Assembly: GCA_036785705.1 (NCBI GenBank)
Contig: JAWUZG010000970.1
Location: 2,762,501-2,826,500 of the forward strand
Direction of reading: 5' to 3'
From: Acanthornis magna
Taxonomy: Eukaryota; Chordata; Aves; Passeriformes; Acanthizidae
Length of the DNA stretch: 64,000 nt
Shown: positions 54,541 to 64,000 of the stretch, piece after piece
Layout of the letters: the number at the start of each line of letters is the position of its first letter
Numbering within the stretch: the first letter of the stretch is position 1
Notes under the pieces: generated by a model
The model's input: the letters and a program-made list of their open reading frames with translations, nothing else
Database searches by the model: none
What the model was told of the DNA's origin: nothing
Program-made: the position numbers and the translations under genes

Positions 54541-57500
54541 AAGTTAATGTCTTAGCATTACCTTCTTCAGATAATACTACTTTAAAGAATATGGACAACA
54601 GGGAAAGTAAGACTGTTTTCGTGTTTATGTTTTTAGTCCTTTTTGATAGTCTTATTGAAGAACTGTATTAAGTGGGCCTATATTTTATTTGGGGAGATTT
54701 AACACTATTGCTATTTACCCCTGTTATCTTAGTATATTGCTAAAAATTCCATTTTTAACCCCTCATAGATTAGAACACCAAAGAAATATGGCTGAAAAAT
54801 TTGTTTCTCCTCCCACAGAATTTGCAATTGAAGTTGATTTACTTAGGCTGATGGATAAATCAGTCCATGAAACCCAAAGATGTGTATTGGCTTTGTGATC
54901 TGTGGTTGTGTCATGGTAACAAATAGCATGGCAAAATCAGAATGAAACTGTGGAGTAACTAGTGCTGTAGACCTGACATCCACACTATGTGTATTTTAAA
55001 GATTTGACTTCAGATTGACTCAAATATGGCCCTAATGACTAAGCATGCCCTGTCATTGGCATAATGAGATGTGCTCTCATTTAGTTTCATCTGGAATCAA
55101 TCTAATTCACACTCTCTGCATCTCCATTGTGATATAAAACAAAGCACAGCAAGTAAGGGCAAATTAGGTGATTTCCTTCTACAGTGCAGTCAGTCCTTAT
55201 TCACACCAAAACACCATTCTCAGGTGTATTTTCTCAGGATAATCCTGTGATTTTGGATAATGAGCTGTCTGGTATACACATATGCATTTAAATGCCATTA
55301 GTCTTGGATTTCAAATATGCCATGGAGGTAATTTCTGTGGAAGCATGTCGATTCTGCATCTTCTTTCTGGCTGCCTTCAAGGCAAGAAAACTGAAATACA
55401 TTTTCTTCCTCTTCTTCTGACTTGCTTTGACAAAACCCACTATGTTACAGATAAATCTGAGCAGACTACAGTGTGACAAAAAGTTCAGCACTTTCAAGAA
55501 TTATAAAAGTTTTTGTAATCCTTGTGATTACTAAGAGCCTAGTTAAATGAGTCACGCTGGGTACGAAAAATGGAGACTGCTAAAGAGAATGTGTATACGT
55601 ATATGGTCAGACACACATTTAAGTTGCTCTTTTCCTTTGGTGAGCTTTTATATACGCCTCGTAGCAGCAGAATAACAGATGAGGGAAGGTTGTAGTCATA
55701 TTTAAAATATTCATCTAAATAAACATCTTCAAATTAATTGGTGGGTATGTTTGCACCTCGGAAGGGTGTTGTGTGTGATGTGCAAGAAGATTTGGGGGGT
55801 TTTTATGGTAGTTTCCTGCCAAGGCATGCCTTCCGTACATTCTGTGGTATCAGTGACAGGAAGGACTCCAAAATGAGGTTGTGTTTCTCTGTCTTGACTG
55901 GCAAGTTTCTCTCTGGCTTTGGGATGCTGCCATTGTAAAAGCTGTTGCAGCTGTATGGAGTATCTCCATAGATACTCCATGGAGAGGAGTATCTCCAAAG
56001 TTATTCTAAAAGTCAGATTAATACAGATATTATTTAGGTCACATGTAACATGGCCCCACTATGCATGAAGGAGACATGCAGAGAGTTGTGGCAGTGATTG
56101 CAACTTGGCACATGGGCTCCTGCCTGTTCCTGCAAGCCTTGCAGCGTTGCCTTGTTGTGTGGCTCCGTGTCACCTGGTGCAGATATAGGTAGGGGTTTCA
56201 GATATCTGTCCATTCACAGACCTAAGCTCCATTCCTCTCAGAAAAGTTGCAGGCTGCACTCATCCTAGATGACTTTGTGTGCCATCTCCCTCATTTCTGC
56301 CTGCCCCAGTCTTCTGCGTAGGTGCTTCTACATGAGTAGATTTTCTAAGGAAGGGCCATCTGTTTGTCTCTGATTTTTTTCCTACTCTGTTGAAATACCA
56401 TTAAGAAAGACAGATCTCTCTTCTCCCTTTTGTTCAGCCCTATTCTTTGTATAGTGATAGTTTACAACTCACTCACAATGCACTGTGCAAACAAATACAG
56501 AAATTTCATCACCTGGCATATCCCACAAGGACAGTATGTGAAAAGGTCTTCATGTACTGATCTTTGTGCTTCTCTTAGAACTGTACATGCAGCTTTGGTG
56601 CAAAATCAGGTGTCATCAGACCTCCCAAGGCTAGGGTAAATCTGCCTCAGAGGTCCGTGTCTAAACACCATATTATGGATCTTGATCATGCAACCGGAAA
56701 TTTGTAGCCCAGAAAAACTATGAGAAAGAAATGCTTGTGCAGACCTTAAAAGCAAGAAGTAAGAGTGGTTAATTCTTCTATGCTTGACTTTATATAGTAT
56801 ATGTCATTTAATAATAAATTCTTCTTGTTCAATATTCAGAGTCTCTGTCCAAATTTTAAAAGAGAAAAATCTTGGTTAAAATCAATTAAGATGGCTTAAA
56901 AAGGATTTATTTTAACATTTTCATTTGAGTATTTTACTGTTCTCTTTGCAGTATTTTGGAGAGGGACATGAAGGGCAGAAGGCTTTATGTTATTTTGTAA
57001 AATATTTGCTCAGCTAGTCAACATTCTTTTAAACTGAAATTAAAAGGAATTACTCTGCTTTACATCCTTTCTGAATAAAGAAAATATCCAGTTACTCTTT
57101 AAAATTTAGCAAAATTAGCACCACTGTTTCCACAGTGGTTGAAAATGGACTGCAGCAGTTCATCACTGATTGCAGTAAGGTTACACAGTATTTTAATAAG
57201 GAGTGTTCTTTGTAATTCAGTAAAATATGAAAAGACTTAACAATTGAGAGCAACATCTCCTCTGGTCTGTTGTACCTGCTTTTTGTTAGATTATTATTAC
57301 TTTCAACTGAATGGCTTCAACATCACTGATTGACTACTAGACAGACACTGATAGATAAACCATCTCAAAGAATTCAGTTGATGTGTTTGTGAGGTTTTGT
57401 AAAAATAAGATAAAAGGAGGTGAAATGAAGAATGAATTAGGTGGATTATTAGGTTCCTAATATCCTTAATCAATGACAAATATAGCTTTAAATGATATAT

Positions 57501-60500
57501 TTCCTTCCTTGGTATCTCATTTGAAAACTTGATGCAATTGTTCTCCAATTTTTCTAATTTTCCATTTTATTAGTGAATAGGGTATAAGCTGTGTTCACTG
57601 AAAATTACTTGCTGCTCTGGAAGACAGAGGATTTTGTCCATAAAATCCACTGATCAGATGCTTTGAAGTTGCTTTGAACTAGCTTAAATTATCAGTGTTA
57701 TTTTATAATAAAGAAAATTATATTAGACAGGGTTGTGATAAACATTTTTAAATTTGGGAAGTTAGTTCTAATAACGAAATCCAGTATCAGCTGAGGGGCA
57801 TGTCTCTAACTGCTAGCTGTCAAGGGAATCAAAGCAGACTGTTTCTAATTAAGCGATCTCATTTAGATGACTGAACAAAAGTGGGACAATTTTGTTCTAG
57901 AGAGTCTTGAGTTTACAGTGTAACGGATGGTTAATAAAGAGGTCGATACTCTGCATCAATGAGGTTTAGCTAAGCATTTTGTAAACTCCCCCCAAAAAAT
58001 TAATAATAGTTTTTAGATATTTATCTTCACTAGTTTTTCTTATGATTTGCTTTTTTTCCTAAAGCATTAGAGGGGCAATGTTAAAAGTGAAAGATATCAA
58101 CCCTTCAAAGGTCTCTTGGGTGTTGACATGAGAACGTTGTTTTATTCTTAGCTGAAGTCCTGCTGGTTACTTAGGAAATATAGCTTAAAATATCAAGATT
58201 ATTGAATCTTATAAGCTGAAAAAGTGGAAAGGTATTACTTAATTTTTCCTGATATATGTTGCTTTTAGATCTTTTCGTACAATTTTAAAATGAGTTAAAA
58301 CACTGAGAAATCTACTTACTTTTTAGAGACTGGATTGGGATTCTCTAATTCATACTGGTGAGAATTTACTTCAACAAAAATGCTAAAAATGTATTCATCA
58401 GACAAAGGAATTATTTATTAGTCAATGTTGCTGAGACGTGAAAAAAAAGTAATTCATGGCATATTTATACCCTGACAGAACTGCCCAGGGATAACCAGAT
58501 AGCTCATTTCACTCAAAAGTGTGGCCAAGTCATGGACTGCTCTACCTATCTGTGTTTGGTCGATTAGTGTTGTGTATTATGATGGAACAGCTCAGTATCA
58601 TTGGAAATATTTAGTTCAATTTAGAAAATACTTCCCATATAAGAATTTAACTAGTCCTCTAAATTTTTACCAAAACAATCAGAAAAGTAAAATTCCGTAG
58701 AATTCAGTAGAACTGAGTATTTCACCACAGATTTGTACTATGGGATTAGCAGACAGAATGCTTAGTCTTATGTGTTTTGAATGTATGATCCCTTACAAGA
58801 ATTTCATAGTGCTTTTTTCAACTCTGTCAATAAGTAATTGTTGAATATAATGCTGGGATCTCAGTGGATCTTTCTTATCTTTTTTATCAAATTGCCATAC
58901 ATGGATTTATTCAGACAAGATGGAGACACTCCATATTTTTGTGGGTGAAATTCTAGAGTCAGATACTTCACACCACTCCGACTCATTTTAAAAGCCTTTC
59001 AGCCAGTGCAGATTTTCTGGAGAGCAGAAGGGACTGAGAAAACCTCTCCATTTGCTGGTCTTACTCCATCAGAAATTTGCTGCACTGGTACTGGTGCTCC
59101 TCACAGTTGTTATTCAACTTTAAAATGAAGGTGTTACTCAGGGATTTCAGGAGCAGAGATTGAGCTACAGTGAATTTTGACTGCTATTGGGTGTGGCTTA
59201 ATATTGTCTAAATTGAATGAATAATCATCACATTTTATTCTTTAACATTATCTTTGAAAACTACTCATTTGTTTTTTAAGTCTCTTTGGCGACATCACTC
59301 TGCAATGGAGGTGCCATCTGTCATCCTGTCTGAGACCAGCCCTGCAAATGCAATGCCATCATTGTGTTGCTGTCACAATCAGAGCACATCGAATGTTGGT
59401 GGGATAATTGCCTTGAACATCCCCAGCTTCCAATTTGAAGGTAACAGATTCCAGACCTAAACTAGAATTCCAACACAGAAATTATTCTCTTGTCTCTTGT
59501 CCCCTGTATTACTTTCTCTTCTTCCCCTCTTCTCTTGTTTTCTCTTTCACTCCTTAATAAAAAGGATACAAATACAAACAATTCAGTAGTTACCAGTTTC
59601 ATAAATGGTGTGAGGTACATTATTTCTAGCTCTGTTGTGGTTTAGAAAGTCATGAAGTGGTGGAGGCACTATTGAACCTCTACACCTGTATGAGGCAGTT
59701 TCTCAGATTGCTCACAGCTGGGAGGGAGAGACCTCTCCAAAGATGATTCAGCCCATCTAAAATGTGAATTACCAGATGATCACATCTTACCACTAATTGC
59801 AGAGGAAATTAAGGAATATTCCTGATTTAAGTGCCAGAACCTAGGTGAAGCAAATTCAGGTTGGATCATCTAGCCCTTGGAGGGAGAGGGAAACTTATTC
59901 TGTGACATTTACAAATATGACATCATATTTTGGAATAGGCTTTCTTCATCACTCTTTCCTCCCTTTTATATCTGTGATAATTTAAAATACATTCTTTTTA
60001 TACAGCAAGTAGAAGAGAATAAATTCATGAATTAGTAGCAAAACCTTATTTGTTTTTACTGAATTCAAGCTCATTTTAATTAGGGTTCAGATGGTTAGGG
60101 TTTCAGCAAAAGATTCTTGAGTAGTTAGAAGAAGTTTTCTCAGAAGGTGATGCTGCTGTAAGGAATTTACTTTCCATATTTAGAATCAGTAACACATGAG
60201 TGCATGGCAGGTGCAATGGGTCAATTTTATGTATTCCTAGCAAAAAAATGCTAAAACTGTTTGGCAAAAGATGGCTGTTTCTGATCAGGACTTTTTTCCT
60301 ATACCCATTTTCTGTAGATACTGAAGATTCTTTAGGTTAAGACCTCTCTACATCCTAGAGATGTTGGGAGGCATTCCATGAAACAGTGATGGTAACAATA
60401 TAAATTAATAAATGGACATAGTCAAACAAAGAAGAAAGTGTTTCTCCCTTTGCAGTTACACATATAAACAGTGAGGCAAATTCACTGTAATGACTTAATA

Positions 60501-62639
60501 CCTTAGAAATCCAAAATTATTTTCTTTGTGAGAAGGCTTTCTCACTCCATTCTGGTGTCTTGCAAGCCAGCTCTGATTTAAAAATTATGGATTTGTCTTT
60601 AGGAGTCAGTGAGGCCAAGCCAATACATTTGATATTGGAACAATACTTTCCTTTTCAATCTTGGTGTCATGCTCTCTGCAAGTAATCCATTTGGTCTCCA
60701 TTGTGGCCAAAATTGAGTGTCTTCAGATCTGTCTGCATTTCGCCATGGAGAACCTCAGTGAGAAATGTGTGGTGACTCCGTAACTTTTGAGCACCAAGTT
60801 AGAAGTTTAGGCAAGGTCCAACCTCCTGCAAATAACCCAGAATTTTTCTGAAATATTTTGCCCCTTGAAGAATCTTCAACCAGACATTCAACCCTTCTCA
60901 AATAATGTTTTCTTAAAGATTTGAGAAAGAAAATATGTCTGGAATGCAACATCAATTACATTTTAAATTGTTCTATTTTTTAAGTGCAATAGATTTCTCA
61001 TCTATGAACAGTGTTGGTGTGCAATCAGTAATGTGATGAAGGTATGTAAAGTTGTCAGCACATTCCTTCTTCCTGTTGCTAGGGAAACAACTCTGTGGGT
61101 ATCTCTGTGTTCACAGTGTCTCTATTCCTTTGCATATTCATTGGGTAATAAAAGTATAACAGTATTTTATATTCTGTTAGCTACATCATGATTAAAAAAT
61201 TATACCAAAACGGTACGGATGAACTGAATTAAACTAATTATGTCAATTTATCTTCATTATTTTGGGGGGATTCACAACAAAAACATTCCTTATTTAGTTA
61301 CAAGTAAATTTGATACCATATTTGATTTTATCCAAATCCGGAGAAATAATCTGTTTTTATTCCACATATTTCATTCCAAATTTTGTTTGATATTTGTCCA
61401 TGGGACACTCAAAAAAAGTATAAAAACTTGTATATAATGTCAGAAGTGATGTGCAAAGATGCTTCTGCTGTAGGTATGTGTGACTTGTAATATGTAAAGC
61501 AAATGTTTTATCGTGTTGCACTTTCACGTAGCAGCAGCTTATTAACAAAAAAAAAGTGTTTACATTCACATATATTAAAAAAAGGAACACCACCTTTTAT
61601 ACTTGGCAAGATATTCCAGCAGTCTCAAAAGAGTCAGGGAGCCCATTCTGATCAATACATTGGCAGGAATGTTATACAACATATACAAAAATATGATACA
61701 CACTGAAATAATGTTAACAGAGACTTCTTTATAGACTTCAGAAACATTTCTCTCTACAATTGTGGATATGTTCTTTTAATGTACTGTAAGATACATACTC
61801 ATTTGCATATAATTTTTTTGTATACAGTTTTTTACAATGCAAAAAGCAACGCTCTAAACTCTCTTCATTACATGTTGTCAATGATATTTTTCTTCATGGT
61901 TCTTCAGAAGACTTGGCACCTTAAACTGAAGCAAAAAATTTTTACTACTCAAGCTCAGTATAAAGGGCCCATCACTACCTAATAGAAGTACTCTGTGTGG
62001 ACCAACAATAAATGGCACACTTTGCCAGTGGTTTCAGAGAGATTTGTGGATAGAAGTAGGAATTTATGAATTTTTTTTGCACACTGAAGAGGGAATAATG
62101 TGCTCTAGATATATTTTTAAGGATAGAATTTATTTTTGTTCTGATATTTCTTGCTAGGGGTTTTTCTGGCTCAATCCCCCCTCTGTTCTACTACTGGCCT
62201 CCTAACCCAGTTTGCCTTTCAAAGTCTACTTCATAGGCTTGGCGTACCATTCTTACTTTTCTTCTTTATTAATTGTCATTCAGGGCTTTGTTAATTCTGC
62301 TCCTTCTCCTTTAATACCTCAGTTCCTTGTTACTGGCTTCACACAGTATCATTTATCTTGCCCTTTTAGAGTCTGACCTCTGGCCAGCATTGACCTCCCT
62401 CCTGCCCTTTTACTTCAGGGCAGCTTCCCCTTCACCAATTCATATCTATATTTTCTTATTTTTCTTGTTTTACCTCCACCCTGTCTGTACAACATGGTTC
62501 ATCCACTCCTAGAGTCTGAAATACATGGCTTCCTTCTGTGGATCTGTCTGGGTACCTATGAAGGTACCTAATTCCTTTGCGGCCAGAAGCAGTCAGGTGC
62601 AGATATTGCAGAGAAAGGCCCAGACTTCCCTCAGCAGTA
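54541..62639. other. AT-rich DNA without recognised genes
   Basis: About 8.1 kb. No coding exon or interspersed repeat was recognised. It contains the small inverted/direct repeat cluster at 55956-55997. An AATAAA hexamer at 62007-62012 is followed by G/T-leaning sequence and could in principle be a polyadenylation signal, but no gene upstream supports it. A pyrimidine-rich stretch lies at about 62155-62520. Confidence 0.45.
55956..55997. repeat. Cluster of inverted and direct repeats
   Basis: tggagtatc (55956-55964) pairs with gatactcca (55971-55979) across a 6-nt spacer. A 12-base direct copy of ggagtatctcca occurs at 55957-55968 and 55986-55997. A second small stem, tggaga/tctcca, spans 55980-55997. 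Three related copies in alternating orientation within 42 bases could fold into alternative hairpins. Confidence 0.85.
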
Positions 62640-62897
62640 CCATTATCTTTTATGATGAGTTGGGGGAGGTTTTGTGTAGATACCAGGAAAGAGGTTTTTC
62701 ACCCAGAGGGTGTTTGGGCACTGGAACAGGCTCCCCAGGGAAGTGGTCACAGCACTAGCCTGGCAGATTTCAAGAAGCTTGTGGACAATGCTCTCAGGCA
62801 CATGGTTTGACTCTTGGGGTGTCCTGGGCGGGGCTAGATATTGGACTTGATGATCCTGATGGTTGCCTTCCATCAGCATACTCTATGATTCTGCATT
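62640..62897 (+). mobile_element. CR1 LINE 3'-end fragment
   Basis: A plus-strand CR1 3' end with well-kept boxes: 'ggtttttcacccagagggtg', 'gggcactggaacaggctccc', 'cagggaagtggtcacagcac', 'gctctcaggcacatggtttg', 'actcttggggtgtcctgggc', 'ttggacttgatgatcctgat' and a terminal 'tctatgattctg'. The relatively good match suggests it is among the younger CR1 copies here. It belongs to a different CR1 subgroup from those at 8.4, 39.2 and 49.6 kb, judging by its 'cacccagagggt' and 'gtcctgggcggggc' wording. The 5' truncation point near 62640 is estimated. Two 77-codon frames overlapping it are chance. Confidence 0.9.
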
Positions 62898-64000
62898 TTC
62901 TTTTCCCCAATAAAATCTTTACACTCCTCTCTGTATTCCCCCTAATATTTTATTTTCATGTGACATCGTCTTCTCTCTTTATGCTTCAAAATTTACATTT
63001 TGATGATATATTCAACTGTCATTATTTACAGGCAGAAATAACTGACTCCTTGCTGAAACTATGAAGACTCCTTCTAGGGCAAGTTAACCAGGAGCAGGAC
63101 AAGAGTTGTAGACACGCATATAATTCCTTTTTTGACCAGTGCTTCAGGTAATAAATGAAGACAAGAACCATTCCTGTTAAGATGTAAGGGACGTTAGAGA
63201 AACTACAATTTTAAGAAATGGTATAAAAGGCTAAAATCCCTTTACTAATCACTGGTAAAGAGCTTGCTGAATGTTTTTCTCAGTGATGATAACTGACTTC
63301 AAAAATGCTCTTTCACCCAGAGAAAAGACCTCTCTTTTAGGGTAGAAAAGAATCCTGTGTGCCATGACAGAATCTTATTACAGAATGAGAAAACACAGAA
63401 GAAAATCTTGGGGACAGGAATTAGAACAGGATATGGTTTGTTCAGAAGGTATTAAAATCACAGAAATAATAACAATTAAGTTTTTATCACTGAGTAGCAT
63501 TGAGTTTCCAAAATACTAGAGCTACATTTATAGTTTTATATTTTATTTATGCAATTGTATGTTTTATTTAAGTGAACAGCTGGGTGCTACTGCATTTGGT
63601 TTCTGACAGATGCCAAATGAGGTCAGTTACAGAGTTTGAGTTGATTCATGAGGGTTGAGCACTAGAACTAAGTCCTCTGTACAGTGCACTTAGATTAAAG
63701 GGCCATATGCAACTTTAAGAGGATTTGATCTGCTTTACAGTAGGAGCTGCTGTCTTAATTGTCCACAGTTCAGTCTGGCAGAGTGATTAATGCGCAACAA
63801 AAAGTGTACAAATGGGATGCTGGTGGTAGTGTATGTATTCGTATGGTTAGTTGGGTTTTCCATTTGGGGTGCGTTTACTATATTATTATTATTATTATTA
63901 TTACTATTTTTATATCTACACATATGGTTTACTTAGAATTTTAAAAGTTGCTGAAATCAAACTTGTGAAAGAGAAATCTCATGTAAGATCCTTATCAATA
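62898..64000. other. AT-rich DNA without recognised genes
   Basis: The last 1.1 kb of the window. Apart from the ATT microsatellite nothing can be named. Confidence 0.5.
63879..63904. repeat. (ATT)n microsatellite
   Basis: About eight TAT/ATT units in a row without interruption, ending at ...TTATTACTA. A run of Ile codons (plus) or Asn codons (minus) in short frames here comes from this repeat. Confidence 0.9.

Noticed and set aside
54260..54598. Minus-strand frames of 76-112 codons that look hydrophobic, like a membrane protein
   Set aside because: The Phe/Gly/Trp/Leu content comes from the T/G-rich complement of the A/C tract.
62562..62582. Repeated ggtaccta (two copies 12 bases apart) considered as a regulatory site
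   Set aside because: Two short copies around a common 6-base palindrome are expected by chance at this scale.

Overview
The window looks like non-coding nuclear DNA from a bird. Several copies of the CR1 (chicken repeat 1) LINE family sit in an AT-rich background. Some of them carry the typical CR1 3' ends, such as 'gattctgtga' and 'tctatgattctg'. There is also a solo long terminal repeat of a type I associate with avian endogenous retroviruses, and four strand-biased A/C or G/T tracts like those common in bird genomes. I see no prokaryotic features: no operons, ribosome binding sites, CRISPR array, tRNA or rRNA. No open reading frame looks like a complete host gene. Every long frame is explained by a transposon remnant, by a simple repeat, or by chance in AT-rich DNA. 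The window is probably intergenic or lies inside a large intron.

Layout. 1-8454: mostly unique AT-rich DNA, with a G/T-rich tract (672-800) and a short minus-strand CR1 3' end (about 1625-1755). 8455-9955: a plus-strand CR1 with a recognisable reverse-transcriptase segment (FADD active site), split by a second, short CR1 3' end (about 8700-8930). 9956-13636: unique DNA with an A/C-rich tract near 10.85 kb. 13637-14716: a solo LTR, probably minus orientation, with near-matching 5-bp flanks. 14717-33520: the longest stretch without a recognisable interspersed repeat, about 18.8 kb, holding several short tandem duplications and one weak exon candidate on the minus strand (32470-32597). 33521-33684: a pure-purine (GAAA)n array. 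39165-40437: a second plus-strand CR1. 42140-42253: a CR1 internal fragment. 44893-45006: a G/T-rich tract. 49610-51860: the longest CR1 copy, about 2.25 kb, heavily decayed. 54319-54540: an A/C-rich tract with runs of C. 55956-55997: a small cluster of inverted and direct repeats. 62640-62897: a CR1 3' end. 63879-63904: an ATT microsatellite.

No genes here work together in a pathway. The content is a record of retrotransposon insertions of different ages: CR1 into unique DNA, CR1 into CR1, and LTR insertion followed by loss of the internal part, with simple repeats that expanded in place. I looked for a novel system and do not see one. The observations most worth checking are the possible minus-strand exon, the C-rich/A-rich tract with G-quadruplex potential, the long homopurine array, and the nested CR1 pair. 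Family assignments come from remembered consensus features and were not verified by any search.
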